Shown: positions 23,062-34,247, counted from the stretch's first letter. The stretch: 64,000 nucleotides of DNA from Cellulosimicrobium cellulans (GCF_006539945.1 NZ_BJNZ01000015.1:1-64000); one strand, 5' to 3'. Made by a program: numbers and translations. The notes: generated from the letters alone by a model not told the origin.

Positions 23062-25887
23062 CTACAGGTCGCCCTTCTTCTGCAGGTACCGCATCGCGAC
23101 CCACCCGATGGGGATGCGCGCCCAGTACGTCGCGACGCGGAAGAGCAGCGTGGCGGACGTGGCGAGCGCGACCGGGACCCCGGCGGCCGTGAGGCCGGCG
23201 GTGAGCGCGAGCTCGATGGTGCCCAGGCCGCCCGGGGTCGGGACGGCGGCCCCGGCGGCGTTGCCCACCAGGTAGATCACCGCGACGTCGACCAGGTCGA
23301 GCTCCTGCCCGAACGCGGCGAGCGCCGCGTCGAACGCGAGCACGTAGCCGAGCGTCATGACGATGTTGCCGGCGAACCCGATAGCGAGGCGCCCGGGCTG
23401 GCCCAGCATCTCCGACAGGCGGGGCCACACCTGCTGGATGGTCGGCCGGATCTTGGCGAGCGCCCAGGTGCGCACGGCCGGGACGAGGAGCGTCGCGAGG
23501 ACGGCCAGGGCGACACCGGCGATCGCCAGCAGGACCGTGGTCGAGGGGAGCTGGACGAGGCCGCCCTCCCCGGTGAAGATCGACAGGACCACGAGGATGA
23601 GGATCGTCACGACGAACTGCGACACCTGGACGAGCGCGACGGTCGCGACGGCCATGGGCGTCGAGATGCCGCGTCGTGTCAGGAGACGCAGGTTGAGCGC
23701 CGCCGGGCCGATGCCGGCGGGCGCGGCGAGCGCGACGTAGGAGCCGGCCGCCTGGGTCAGGTTCACGCGCCAGAACGGCAGCCGCTTCGGCGAGAACGCC
23801 GTGAGCGTGAGCGCGGCGCCGACCCACGTGAGAACGCCGAGGACGAACGACAGCACGGCCCACCACGGGTTCGCCTCGGTCACCGCCTCGGCGATCTGCT
23901 CGAAGTTGAACGAGGTGACGAGGGCCGTCACGGCGGCGATCACGAGCGCGATGGTGAGCACCGTCCGTGCGCCGAACCGCGTGATGCGCTGTGGCTCGAT
24001 GTCCGCCTCGGGCAGCCGCTCCACCAGAGCAGCACGCAGCTCCTTGAGGAGCTCCTTGTTCTGCCGGATCTCCTCGCGCGTGCTCGGCGGCAGCGCGACC
24101 GACTGGAGCAGCGGTCCGATCGCGGCGATGTCGTCGTCGGGCAGGACGCTCGCGGCGGACTCGACGGCGCGGCTCGCCCCGACGCGCAGGGCGAGGAGCG
24201 CGACCATCTGGGCGAGGTCCATGCGCCGCGCGAGCTCGGACGACGCGATGTCGCCCTGCTCCCACCCGGTGAGCCAGACCTGTGGGGCGCCCGTCGCGGG
24301 CTCGCGCGAGACGAGCATGACGTCGGAGGTCAGCGCGCGGTGCGCGATGCCCGCCGCGTGCGCGAGCCGGAGCTGGCGCCACGCCTCGTTGAGCACCGAG
24401 CCGGTGAGGTCCTCCACGGGCAGGTCGCGCAGCGAGACGGCGCCGGTCGCGTGCTCCTGGACCAGGACCATGGAGTCGTCCGACTCGGCGACGCCGAGCA
24501 GCCGCGGGGTGCGGACGCCCGCCGCCCGCGCGGCGTAGGACAGGAGTGCCGCGCGCTCGGCCGCGGCGCGCAGCGAGATGGCCGCACGGCCCTCGCTGCC
24601 GCGCAGCCGCAGCGACCGCCAGAACCGGGCGAGGAAGCCGACGACCTGCCGGTCGCCGTCGAGCACGACGACGTCACGACGCACGTCGTCCTCCGCGAGC
24701 ATCGCGTAGACGCGGTTGTCGCCGGCGCGCGTCAGCGCGATGGCGGCCGAGTCGGACGGCGCGTCCTGGGCCTCCGTCGCGCCGGCCTGCCCGTTCGCCC
24801 CGTGCGCTCCGCTCGACGGCCCGCCCTCGTCGGGGTGCGTGACCGACCCGAGGTGCTGGGCGGCGAGCGCGGCGTCCGCGGTGAGGACGGTCCCGGCGTC
24901 GTCGGCCGCGCCGGGCGCGCGCAGCACGCCGACGTGCACCTCGGCCGTGATGCGACCCTCGGCGTCGACCTCGGTGATGGGGTCGTCCGCCGCCTCGGCG
25001 AGCTCCTCGTCGTCGGTGACGTCGCGGACCCGCACGAGGGCGGTCGGGGAGAAGCCCGCGCGCCGGACCCCGGCCACCAGGTCGGGCCCGTACGCGCGCT
25101 CGCTGCGCACGCCCGAGACGTAGCGCACCGCGAGCCCGGCGATGCGGCCCAGCAGCAGCGTGATGATGATGCCCGGCAGCGAGACCTGGCCGGTGATGAG
25201 CACGACGCCGATCGCGACGAAGAGGAGGTTCCACGACCACTTGACGGTGCGCCGCCTGGTCCGTGTCCCCGCCGCCGTGAGCAGACCGCCGATCGCGGCG
25301 ACGTAGAGATAGTCCGGGATGGTGAGCTGCCACGACCCGTCGACGAACGCGGAGAGCCCGCGGATCAGGTCGTCCGAGCCCCAGGTGCGCAGCGCGAGCA
25401 CGACGAGGACGCCGAGGAGCAGGCCGAGCGCGGCGGCGACGATGGACTCGACGACCTGCCGCCCGAGGCGGCGGAGGCCGAGCTCGACCAGCACCGCGAG
25501 CGGGACGAAGAGCGTGATGAGCCCTTCGAGGACGGTCACCGGGAGGAAGAGGACCCGGGCGAGCACGTCGGAGAAGTTCTGCACGTCCTCCGCGACGCCC
25601 TCGGTCGTCCCGTGGGCGTACACCGACATGAGCATGACGACCGCGACGCCGACGGCGCAGAGCACGAGGTTGACGAGGTCGATGGGGTGCCGGACGCGCT
25701 GCTCCGCCGTGTCGACGACGCGGACCGTCCCCGCGTCGTCGTGACCGCGACGCCCGAGGAGAGCCTCGAGCGCGCCGGTCTGGGGCCGGGGGTCCGCCTG
25801 CTCGGGCCGGGCCAGAGAGCCGACCTCGACGACCGCGCCGACGTGGGGAGCGTCGCGCTCGGTCGGCTCGGGGGCGGGGGAGGCCAT
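23062..25887 (-). CDS. MprF-like flippase domain fused to a kinase-like domain (lysylphosphatidylglycerol synthase TM family)
   Basis: A 941-residue membrane protein. Residues about 60-260 hold an N-terminal membrane block of six to seven helices. Residues about 360-590 form a soluble region resembling the ABC1/aminoglycoside-kinase fold (VLVQEHATGAVSLRDL, LAHAAGIAHRALTSDVML, WLTGWEQGD), though the usual catalytic Asp motifs are altered. Residues about 620-941 hold the UPF0104/MprF transmembrane domain with PAPAGIGPAALNLRLL-type sequence and VPTPGGLGTIELALTAGL. MprF transmembrane domains flip charged lipids; no synthetase domain is seen here, so this is not a lysyl-PG synthase. The ATG at 25887 sits 7 nt after a TAGACT -10. 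Lipid substrate unknown. Confidence 0.82.
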   Translation of the reverse strand: MASPAPEPTERDAPHVGAVVEVGSLARPEQADPRPQTGALEALLGRRGHDDAGTVRVVDTAEQRVRHPIDLVNLVLCAVGVAVVMLMSVYAHGTTEGVAEDVQNFSDVLARVLFLPVTVLEGLITLFVPLAVLVELGLRRLGRQVVESIVAAALGLLLGVLVVLALRTWGSDDLIRGLSAFVDGSWQLTIPDYLYVAAIGGLLTAAGTRTRRRTVKWSWNLLFVAIGVVLITGQVSLPGIIITLLLGRIAGLAVRYVSGVRSERAYGPDLVAGVRRAGFSPTALVRVRDVTDDEELAEAADDPITEVDAEGRITAEVHVGVLRAPGAADDAGTVLTADAALAAQHLGSVTHPDEGGPSSGAHGANGQAGATEAQDAPSDSAAIALTRAGDNRVYAMLAEDDVRRDVVVLDGDRQVVGFLARFWRSLRLRGSEGRAAISLRAAAERAALLSYAARAAGVRTPRLLGVAESDDSMVLVQEHATGAVSLRDLPVEDLTGSVLNEAWRQLRLAHAAGIAHRALTSDVMLVSREPATGAPQVWLTGWEQGDIASSELARRMDLAQMVALLALRVGASRAVESAASVLPDDDIAAIGPLLQSVALPPSTREEIRQNKELLKELRAALVERLPEADIEPQRITRFGARTVLTIALVIAAVTALVTSFNFEQIAEAVTEANPWWAVLSFVLGVLTWVGAALTLTAFSPKRLPFWRVNLTQAAGSYVALAAPAGIGPAALNLRLLTRRGISTPMAVATVALVQVSQFVVTILILVVLSIFTGEGGLVQLPSTTVLLAIAGVALAVLATLLVPAVRTWALAKIRPTIQQVWPRLSEMLGQPGRLAIGFAGNIVMTLGYVLAFDAALAAFGQELDLVDVAVIYLVGNAAGAAVPTPGGLGTIELALTAGLTAAGVPVALATSATLLFRVATYWARIPIGWVAMRYLQKKGDL

Positions 25888-25894
25888 GCGAGCG

Positions 25895-25900
25895 AGTCTA
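25895..25900 (-). promoter_or_regulatory. Leaderless -10 of the flippase/kinase-like gene
   Basis: On the minus strand TAGACT, 7 nt, then the ATG at 25887. Confidence 0.45.
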
Positions 25901-26021
25901 GGTCGGGGGCCCTGAGCAGGCGCGGTATTTGGCCGATTCCTCCGGGTGATTCGCCCCGTTCGCCCGCATGCCGAGTGCCTCGTGACCCCCGCTCGACGGG
26001 CGGGTGTGAGCAAGGCCTCCC

Positions 26022-26027
26022 TAGCAT
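26022..26027 (+). promoter_or_regulatory. -10 element of the HdeD-family gene
   Basis: TAGCAT about 30 nt before the ATG at 26058, leaving a short leader that holds GGGAGG. No convincing -35 was seen. Confidence 0.35.
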
Positions 26028-26057
26028 GGGCAGAGCGACGGGACCCGGGAGGTCGGC

Positions 26058-27008
26058 ATGGCACGTGGCACGACGACGGAGCGCGGCGCCGCGGACGGCC
26101 CCGCCAGTCCGGACGTCCCCGCGACGCCCGGCGCGAACGGCCAGGAGCGCAACCCGTTCCGCAAGGTGTGGTGGCTGCCCGTGGTGCGGGGGACCCTCCT
26201 CGTCGCCCTCGGTCTCCTCCTCATGATCGAGCCGCTGGAGGAGCTCGGGACGCTGCGGGTCGTGCTCGGCGCGTTCCTCGTGGCCGACGGCGTGCTGGTC
26301 GCCGTGCAGGGGTTCGTGCACCGCCGGCAGGTCGGGTCGGCGTGGTGGCTCGCCCAGGCGGGCGTGTACGTCGTGTTCGGCGTCGTCGTGGCGCTGTGGC
26401 CGGACCTCACCGCGACCGCGTTGTACTACGTGCTCGCGGTGTGGGTGCTCGTGCTCGGCATCACGACCATCGCCGGCGCGGCCGCGCTCGTCCGCAACCG
26501 CGACCTGGGATGGGCGTGGATGCTCGCCGTCGGGATCGTCTCGGTGCTGTTCGGGGTCCTGCTCGTCACGCGGCCGCTCGACTCCTTCGACGTGCTGCGG
26601 CTCGTCGCGGTGGTGTTCGCGCTCTACGCGTTCGTGACGGGTGCGATCCACGTCGTGTCGGGCTTCGCCGTCCGCGCGGTCGCGCGCGAGCTCGCGGACC
26701 TGCGGGCGCAGGCCGTCGCGGCGGGCGTCGTCGTGACGGGCGGGTCCGTGCTCGGCGCGCCCGCCGCCCACCCGGGCGTCGCACCGCCGTCGGCCGTCGG
26801 TGGTGCGTCTGCCGGTTCCCCGGCCGCGCCCGACCCTGCTGCACCCGAGGAGCCCGCGCCCGAACCGGCTGCGCCTGTCGAGCCTGCGCCCGACCCGGCC
26901 GCGCCTGTCGAGCCCGCGCCCGACCCCGCCTCGCTCGGTCCCTCCACGGACGCGCCGTCCGCAGGCGGCCCGGGAGCAGACGAGGTGGAGGGTCGCGGGC
27001 GTCTCTGA
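26058..27008 (+). CDS. HdeD-family (DUF308) membrane protein with Pro-rich repeat tail
   Basis: A 316-residue protein. After a 40-residue hydrophilic N-terminus come six helices (about 43-215) in two DUF308 triplets, e.g. WWLPVVRGTLLVALGLLLMIEP and WWLAQAGVYVVFGVVVALWPD. This is the HdeD pattern linked to acid or envelope stress in other bacteria. The C-terminal 90 residues are Ala/Pro/Glu-rich and include three 10-residue units ending in PAPDPA, encoded by a 30-bp tandem repeat (26841-26930). The ATG follows GGGAGG by about 5 nt. A second DUF308 protein is at 44278-44871. Role unknown beyond membrane stress association. Confidence 0.85.
   Translation: MARGTTTERGAADGPASPDVPATPGANGQERNPFRKVWWLPVVRGTLLVALGLLLMIEPLEELGTLRVVLGAFLVADGVLVAVQGFVHRRQVGSAWWLAQAGVYVVFGVVVALWPDLTATALYYVLAVWVLVLGITTIAGAAALVRNRDLGWAWMLAVGIVSVLFGVLLVTRPLDSFDVLRLVAVVFALYAFVTGAIHVVSGFAVRAVARELADLRAQAVAAGVVVTGGSVLGAPAAHPGVAPPSAVGGASAGSPAAPDPAAPEEPAPEPAAPVEPAPDPAAPVEPAPDPASLGPSTDAPSAGGPGADEVEGRGRL
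26841..26930 (+). repeat. 30-bp tandem repeat, three units
   Basis: Units start at 26841, 26871 and 26901; the last two are nearly identical (GCGCCTGTCGAGCC...). They encode the xPEEPAPEPA / APVEPAPDPA repeats in the HdeD-type tail. Confidence 0.8.
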
Positions 27009-27338
27009 CCCCTGCTTCGACGCCGCGCCGACCAGGCGGTCGGTGCACTGTCGGACGTGCCGTCCGCCAGGGCCGCTCGTCCCAAAAGGAGCGGACTCTA
27101 CACCTGCGGCGCAGGCGCCGTGAGTGTGTCTCACGTCACGATCGTTGCCCGGGGCTCAGGGTTACGACCGGGTAACAACGCTGGCGTTCTGTCCGGGTTT
27201 CTGCCGATCCTGACACCTGCGTGACACGGCACTGTGCTAGAAATCACGGCACTCCGCCGACAGGTCGGGGTCCTGGTGCGTGCAAGGTCGCGCCACCGGT
27301 GTCTCGCACCCCGAGAAACCCGAGAAAGAGGTAGACAC
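27009..27338 (+). promoter_or_regulatory. Intergenic region upstream of the ABC importer
   Basis: This 330-bp region holds no gene. CCGCTC/GAGCGG (27073-27094) and CGGCG/CGCCG (27107-27120) are GC hairpins that could end the HdeD-type message. GTGAG-N5-CTCAC (27120-27134) and GTTAC-N6-GTAAC (27161-27176) are small inverted repeats that could be operators. A TAGAAA hexamer at 27238-27243 is the best -10 for the importer. AAAGAGGT precedes the ATG at 27339. The region is less GC-rich than the genes, as expected for a promoter. Confidence 0.45.
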
Positions 27339-28985
27339 ATGACAGCGGTGTCCAAGAAGCGGCTCCTCGCCGCGGCCGCCGGCATCACGGCGGTGACGCT
27401 GACCCTGACCGCGTGCGGCGGGGGCTCGAACGACGCCGAGGGCGACGGCGACGGCGGCGGTTCCTCGAGCGGTTCGCTCGTCATCGGCACCACCGACAAG
27501 GTCACGGTGCTCGACCCCGCCGGCTCGTACGACAACGGCTCGTTCGCCGTGATGAACCAGGTCTTCCCGTTCCTCCTGAACACCCCGTACGGCAGCCCCG
27601 ACGTCGAGCCCGACATCGCGGAGTCGGCCGAGTTCACCTCGCCGACCGAGTACACCGTCAAGCTCAAGCCGGGCCTCAAGTGGGCCAACGGCAACGACCT
27701 CACGTCGTCCGACGTGAAGTTCACGTTCGACCGCCAGGTCGCGATCAACGACGAGAACGGCCCGGCGTCGCTGCTCTACAACCTCGACAGCGTCGAGACT
27801 CCGGACGACACGACCGTCGTGTTCCACCTCAAGAGCGAGAACGACCAGCTCTTCCCGCAGATCCTGTCGAGCCCGGCCGGCCCGATCGTCGACGAGGACG
27901 TCTTCGCGGCCGACGCGCTCACCTCGGACCAGGACATCGTCGACGGCAACGCGTTCGCGGGCCAGTACACGATCACGGGCTACAAGTTCAACGAGCTCGT
28001 CTCCTACGAGGCGTACGACGGCTACCAGGGTCTGCTCGGCCCGGCGAAGACCGACAAGGTCGCGGTGAAGTACTTCGCCGAGGCGTCGAACATGAAGCTC
28101 GAGATCCAGCAGGGCAAGATCGACGTCGCGTGGCGCAGCCTGTCCGCGACGGACATCGAGGACCTGCGCGGGAACGACGACGTCAAGGTCGTGGACGGGC
28201 CCGGCGGCGAGATCCGCTACATCACGTTCAACTTCGACACCCAGCCGTTCGGTGCCAAGACGCCGGAGGCCGACCCGGCGAAGGCGCTCGCCGTGCGCCA
28301 GGCCGCGGCGTCGCTCATCGACCGCGACGAGCTCTCGGACCAGGTCTACAAGGGCACCTACACCCCGCTGTACTCCTACGTCCCCGCGGGCCTGACCGGC
28401 GCGGTCGAGCCGCTCAAGGAGATGTACGGCGACGGCGCGGGCAAGCCCGACGCCGCGAAGGCGGAGCAGCTCCTCGCCGACGCGGGCGTCGAGACGCCCG
28501 TGACGCTCAACCTGCAGTACTCGAACGACCACTACGGTCCGTCGTCGGCCGACGAGTACGCGCTCATCAAGGACCAGCTCGAGAAGGACGGCCTGTTCAC
28601 GGTCAACCTGCAGACCACCGAGTGGGTCACCTACGCCAAGGAGCGCACGTCCGACGTCTACCCGGCGTACCAGCTCGGCTGGTTCCCGGACTACTCCGAC
28701 GCGGACAACTACCTCACGCCGTTCTTCCTCACGGAGAACTTCCTGGTGAACCACTACGCCAACCAGGAGGTCAACGACCTCATCCTCCAGCAGGCGGCGA
28801 CGCCTGACGCGGACGAGCGCACCGCGCTCATCGAGGAGATCCAGAACAAGGTGGCGGCGGACCTGTCGACCCTCCCGTACCTCCAGGGTGCGCAGGTCGC
28901 GGTCGTCGGGACGGACGTGGAGGGGGCCGAGGACACGCTCGACCCGTCCTTCAAGTTCCGCTACGCGGCGCTGTCCAAGGGCTGA
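27339..28985 (+). CDS. ABC transporter substrate-binding lipoprotein, peptide/nickel family (SBP_bac_5)
   Basis: A 548-residue lipoprotein. The signal peptide is KKRLLAAAAGITAVTLTLTAC with lipobox LTAC and lipid-anchored Cys near residue 27, then a Gly/Asp-rich tether. The mature part has the family pattern: GTTDKVTVLDPAGSYDNG, PDIAESAEF...YTVKLKPGLKWANG, SDVKFTFDR, and RQAAASLIDRDEL. It delivers oligopeptides or a similar solute to the permeases encoded downstream. A 12-bp hairpin (28994-29032) right after the stop could stabilise this message relative to the permease genes, as is usual when the binding protein is needed in excess. The solute cannot be read from sequence. Confidence 0.92.
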   Translation: MTAVSKKRLLAAAAGITAVTLTLTACGGGSNDAEGDGDGGGSSSGSLVIGTTDKVTVLDPAGSYDNGSFAVMNQVFPFLLNTPYGSPDVEPDIAESAEFTSPTEYTVKLKPGLKWANGNDLTSSDVKFTFDRQVAINDENGPASLLYNLDSVETPDDTTVVFHLKSENDQLFPQILSSPAGPIVDEDVFAADALTSDQDIVDGNAFAGQYTITGYKFNELVSYEAYDGYQGLLGPAKTDKVAVKYFAEASNMKLEIQQGKIDVAWRSLSATDIEDLRGNDDVKVVDGPGGEIRYITFNFDTQPFGAKTPEADPAKALAVRQAAASLIDRDELSDQVYKGTYTPLYSYVPAGLTGAVEPLKEMYGDGAGKPDAAKAEQLLADAGVETPVTLNLQYSNDHYGPSSADEYALIKDQLEKDGLFTVNLQTTEWVTYAKERTSDVYPAYQLGWFPDYSDADNYLTPFFLTENFLVNHYANQEVNDLILQQAATPDADERTALIEEIQNKVAADLSTLPYLQGAQVAVVGTDVEGAEDTLDPSFKFRYAALSKG

Positions 28986-28993
28986 CCCCGCTC

Positions 28994-29032
28994 GCCCGGC
29001 CCTCCTCGCGCGACCCGCGGGGAGGGCCGGGC
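28994..29032 (+). terminator. GC hairpin between binding-protein and permease genes
   Basis: GCCCGGCCCTCC (28994-29005) and GGAGGGCCGGGC (29021-29032) form a perfect 12-bp stem with a 15-nt loop, 9 nt after the stop. No T-run follows, so partial termination or 3' protection is more likely than complete termination. Confidence 0.65.
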
Positions 29033-29090
29033 ACCGCTCGTCCGGGACGGCGACCACGCCGAGGCCCCGGGCACCTGAGGAAGAGACGAC

Positions 29091-30212
29091 ATGACGACCA
29101 CCACCACCGACGCCGCGGTCGGCGAGGACGCCGCCGGCGGCCCCGGCCGCGAGGGGCCGACGCGCACGCCGCGCACGACCCGCGGCCGCGGCGGCGGGCT
29201 CGGGAGCTACATCCTGGTCCGCGCGCTGCTCATCATCCCGACGGTCTTCATCCTCGTGACCACGGTCTTCGTGGTCATGCGGTCCACGGGCGACCCGATC
29301 ACCGCCGCGCTCGGCGGCCGGCTCACGCCGGACCAGCTCGCCGAGCGCATCCACGAGGCCGGGTACGACCGCCCGGTGGTCGTGCAGTACCTCGAGTACC
29401 TCGGCGGCATCGTGCGCGGCGACTTCGGGACGACGATCAGCGACAACCGCCCCGTCACCGAGGTGCTCGTGACGTACGGCACCGCGACGCTCGAGCTCGC
29501 GGTCTACGCGCTGCTCGTCGCGTTCGTCGTCGGGATCCCGCTGGGCATGCTCGCGGGCTACCTGCGCGACCGCGTGCCCGACGCGATGCTGCGCGTCTCC
29601 GCGATCCTCGCCTACGCGACCCCCGTCTTCTTCGCCGGCCTCATGCTCAAGCTCGTCTTCTCGGTGTGGCTCGGCTGGCTGCCCGTGTCCGGTCGCGCGT
29701 CCACCGACGCGGAGATCGAGCTGCAGTTCCTCGACGACCCGACCGGCTTCTACCTGATCGACGCGATCCGGACGGGCGACCCCGCGATCGTCGGCGACGT
29801 CCTCCAGCACGCCGTCCTGCCGGCGCTCGCGCTCGGGCTGCTCACGGCGGGCGTGTTCCTGCGGCTCGTGCGCACCAACGTGATCGGGACGCTGTCCACC
29901 GACTACGTCGTCGCGGCGCGGTCGCGCGGCGTCCGTGAGTCCCGGCTCGTGCGGGCCCACGCGTGGCGCCCCGCGCTCATCCCCATCATCACCGTCATCG
30001 GGCTGCAGGTCGCGATGCTCCTCGCGGGCGCCGTGCTCACCGAGACGACGTTCGAGTGGAAGGGGCTCGGCTTCCAGCTCGCCGAGTACCTCCAGGCGCG
30101 CGACTTCGTCGCCGTGCAGGGGATCGTCGTGCTCATGGCCGTGATCGTCGCGGTCACGAACTTCCTCGTCGACATCATCGCGGCGCTCATCGACCCGAGG
30201 GTGAGGTACTGA
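29091..30212 (+). CDS. dppB: ABC transporter permease, DppB family
   Basis: A 373-residue inner-membrane permease. A hydrophilic N-terminus of about 38 residues precedes the first helix (YILVRALLIIPTVFILVTTVFVV). The typical DppB periplasmic segment (GDPITAALGG...DRPVVVQYLEYLGGIVRGDFGTTI) follows, and five more helices. The cytoplasmic EAA loop for ATPase contact reads AARSRGVRESRLVRAHAWRP. GAGGAAGAGACG supplies the ribosome-binding site. It pairs with the DppC-type permease that starts one base after its stop. Confidence 0.93.
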   Translation: MTTTTTDAAVGEDAAGGPGREGPTRTPRTTRGRGGGLGSYILVRALLIIPTVFILVTTVFVVMRSTGDPITAALGGRLTPDQLAERIHEAGYDRPVVVQYLEYLGGIVRGDFGTTISDNRPVTEVLVTYGTATLELAVYALLVAFVVGIPLGMLAGYLRDRVPDAMLRVSAILAYATPVFFAGLMLKLVFSVWLGWLPVSGRASTDAEIELQFLDDPTGFYLIDAIRTGDPAIVGDVLQHAVLPALALGLLTAGVFLRLVRTNVIGTLSTDYVVAARSRGVRESRLVRAHAWRPALIPIITVIGLQVAMLLAGAVLTETTFEWKGLGFQLAEYLQARDFVAVQGIVVLMAVIVAVTNFLVDIIAALIDPRVRY

Positions 30213-30213
30213 C

Positions 30214-31454
30214 ATGGTCGCGGAGACCGTCGTCCCGGCCGGTCCCGGCACCGGGAGCCCCCTCCCCGCCGTCGTCCCCGAGCGCGGCCGCGTCGCGTGG
30301 TGGAAGCGGCTGCCCGTCGTGCACCAGCTCCGGCAGAGCGTGGGGCTGCAGCGCGGCATGCTCGTCGCGGGCCTCGTCATCTCGGGACTCTTCCTGCTCA
30401 CCGCGGCGCTCGCGCCCGTGCTCGCCCCCTACGGCTACAGCCAGCTCCGCACCGCGGACGGCCCGTTCGGCGCGCAGCAGCCGCCGTCGGCCGAGCACCT
30501 GCTCGGCACGACCGTCGGAGGCTACGACGTCCTGTCGCGCGTCATCTGGGGGGCGCAGACGGCGCTCCTCGTCATCGTCGTGGCGATCCTCGCGTCGATC
30601 GTCGTCGGGGTCCTGCTCGGGCTCGTGTCCGGGTACTTCGGCGGCTGGGCCGACCGCCTGCTCGTCGTGGTCTGCGACGCGATCTACGCGTTCCCGTCCC
30701 TGCTCCTCGCGATCCTCATGGCGATCGTCATCTCGGGCGGCCAGTCGAGCATGTGGGGCGGCATCCTCGCCGCGGCGCTGTCCATCACCGTGGTGTTCGT
30801 GCCGCAGTACTTCCGCGTCACGCGTGCGGAGGTCGTGAGGATCAAGGGCGAGGCGTTCGTCGACTCGGCGCGCGTGCTCGGCACGCCGCACCGGCGGATC
30901 ATGTTCCGCCACGTCCTGCGGAACTCGACCCGCACGCTCCCGCTCATCGTCACGCTCAACGCGTCCGAGGCGATCCTCACGCTCGCCGGGCTCGGGTTCC
31001 TCGGGTTCGGCATCGAGCCGACGGCGGCCGCCGAGTGGGGCTACGACCTCAACAAGGCCGTCTCGGACGTGACGAGCGGCATCTGGTGGACCGCGCTCTT
31101 CCCGGGTCTGGCGATCGTGCTCGTGGTGCTCGGCATCACGCTCGTGGGCGAGAGCCTCAACGACCTCGCCGACCCGCGGCTGCGCTCGCGCCGCGCGACC
31201 GCCGAGGTGTCGGGGGACGTCGCGGAGACGTCGGTCGTGCCGGGCGGCACGCTCACCGCCGGCCCCGGCGGCCTCGACGCGATCGAGGGCGCGGGCTCGC
31301 GCTCCGACGAGCTCGCCGCCACCCCCGGCCGGCGCGACCCCGACGCCGTCGGGCTCGGCGGGCGGCTCGGCGACGTGCCGGACGACGACGGCCCCGCGAC
31401 AGGCCCAGCGACGGGCCCGGCGGACGCACCCCACGACGAGACGGAGGACCGGCG

Positions 31455-31458
<4 letters not shown>
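30214..31458 (+). CDS. dppC: ABC transporter permease, DppC family, with long C-terminal tail
   Basis: A 414-residue permease. It has an N-terminal cytoplasmic segment and helix (GMLVAGLVISGLFLLTAALAP), then HLLGTTVGGYDVLSRVIWGAQTALLV, the DppC hallmark, and an EAA loop VDSARVLGTPHRRIMFRHVL. The transmembrane core ends at about residue 330 (NDLADPRLRSR). The remaining 85 residues are acidic, Gly/Ala/Asp-rich and not part of the family; they may be a disordered cytoplasmic extension. The stop overlaps the ATPase ATG. Confidence 0.92.
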
Positions 31459-33185
<1,727 letters not shown>

Positions 33186-33217
33186 CACCGACCGTCGGGA
33201 GAACCGAGGCCCGTGAA

Positions 33218-33249
33218 GGAGGACCCTGGTAGGTCGGACAGGGTTCTCC
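33218..33249. terminator. Hairpin between ABC importer and CPBP gene
   Basis: GGAGGACCCTG (33218-33228) pairs with CAGGGTTCTCC (33239-33249), 11 bp with one G-U pair and a 10-nt loop. It sits between converging genes and can serve both. The segment CAGGGTTCTCCCTCGG (33239-33254) matches 15 of 16 bases with the minus strand of the element inside copA, so it may be a related dispersed element. Confidence 0.6.
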
Positions 33250-33281
33250 CTCGGCCTGTCAGGGGCCTCCCTCGGCGGGCG

Positions 33282-34160
33282 TCAGGCGAGGCCGAGGGAC
33301 TGCTTCCACTCCAGGGGGAGGAGCGCGTACCCGACGAACGCGACGACGTCGAGCAGGGTGTGCGCGATGACGAGCGGCATGACGCGGTGCCGTCCCCAGC
33401 GGGACGTGTAGAACCACGAGAAGACGACGCCCATGACGACGTTCCCCACGAACGGGCCGAACCCCTGGTACAGGTGGTACGACCCGCGCAGCAGCGAGCT
33501 CCACACGACGAACTTCACGCGGCCCCAGCCGAGGTCGCGCGTGCGCTCGAACAGGTAGCCGACCGCGATGACCTCCTCGAGCAGCCCGTTCTGGAGGGCG
33601 GCGAGGATCAGCACGGGCACGGTCCACCACGCGGCGTTGAGCGCCGACGCCTGCACCTCGACCGTGATGCCGAGGAGGCGGCCGAGCGCGTAGAAGCCGA
33701 GCCCGGGGATGCCGATCGCGGCGGCGAGCGCGAACCCCCACCCGACGTCCTTGAGCGGTCGTGAGCCGTCGAGCCCGATCGCCCGGACGGCGGAGCGCCC
33801 GCGCGCGCTGAGCAGGTACAGCGCGAGCGCGACCGGCAGCACCGCGAAGAAGATGCCGACGAGCTGGTAGGTCAGGTCGAGGTACGGGCGCGCGGACTGG
33901 CTCACGTTGAGGCTCGCCGACTGGTCGCGCAACGGGGTCCCGGCGGTGAGGCGCGCGACGATGTTGATGATCGCGTAGACCGCCGACTTGCCGAGGCTCA
34001 GCCCGAGGACGATCCAGATCTCCGCGCCGATGCGGCGCCGCGTCGCGCGGTCCGGGCGCGCGGGAGCGGCGGCGTCGGCCACCGGCGGGGCCGCCGTCGG
34101 GCCGGGCACGGGCAGCGGCTCGGGTGCGGTCGCGGGGGTGGACGCGGTCAGGTCGGGCAC
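33282..34160 (-). CDS. CPBP-family intramembrane metalloprotease
   Basis: A 292-residue membrane protein with a Pro/Ala-rich N-terminus and about eight helices. CPBP (CAAX protease/Abi) motifs are visible: EEVIAVGYLFER (motif 1, Glu-Glu and Arg), the histidine in RGSYHLYQGFGPFVGN (motif 2), and HTLLDVV (motif 3). Substrates of bacterial members are mostly unknown; some take part in bacteriocin immunity. The GTG at 34160 is 6 nt after TATAAC, indicating a leaderless message. Confidence 0.88.
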   Translation of the reverse strand: MPDLTASTPATAPEPLPVPGPTAAPPVADAAAPARPDRATRRRIGAEIWIVLGLSLGKSAVYAIINIVARLTAGTPLRDQSASLNVSQSARPYLDLTYQLVGIFFAVLPVALALYLLSARGRSAVRAIGLDGSRPLKDVGWGFALAAAIGIPGLGFYALGRLLGITVEVQASALNAAWWTVPVLILAALQNGLLEEVIAVGYLFERTRDLGWGRVKFVVWSSLLRGSYHLYQGFGPFVGNVVMGVVFSWFYTSRWGRHRVMPLVIAHTLLDVVAFVGYALLPLEWKQSLGLA

Positions 34161-34166
34161 CGTCCG

Positions 34167-34172
34167 GTTATA
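34167..34172 (-). promoter_or_regulatory. Leaderless -10 of the CPBP protease gene
   Basis: TATAAC on the minus strand, 6 nt before the GTG at 34160. It is the closest to the TATAAT consensus among the leaderless promoters here. Confidence 0.5.
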
Positions 34173-34247
34173 GCACCGGTCGCGGGGAGCCGCCTCGACG
34201 TCACCTGGACGCCCGCTGTCCGCCGAGCACGACCTGGCGAGCGGTCC

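Noticed and set aside
19932-23275. Long plus-strand frames opposite pntA and pntB
   Set aside because: They overlap clear transhydrogenase genes and encode low-complexity Arg/His/Asp sequence typical of shadow frames.
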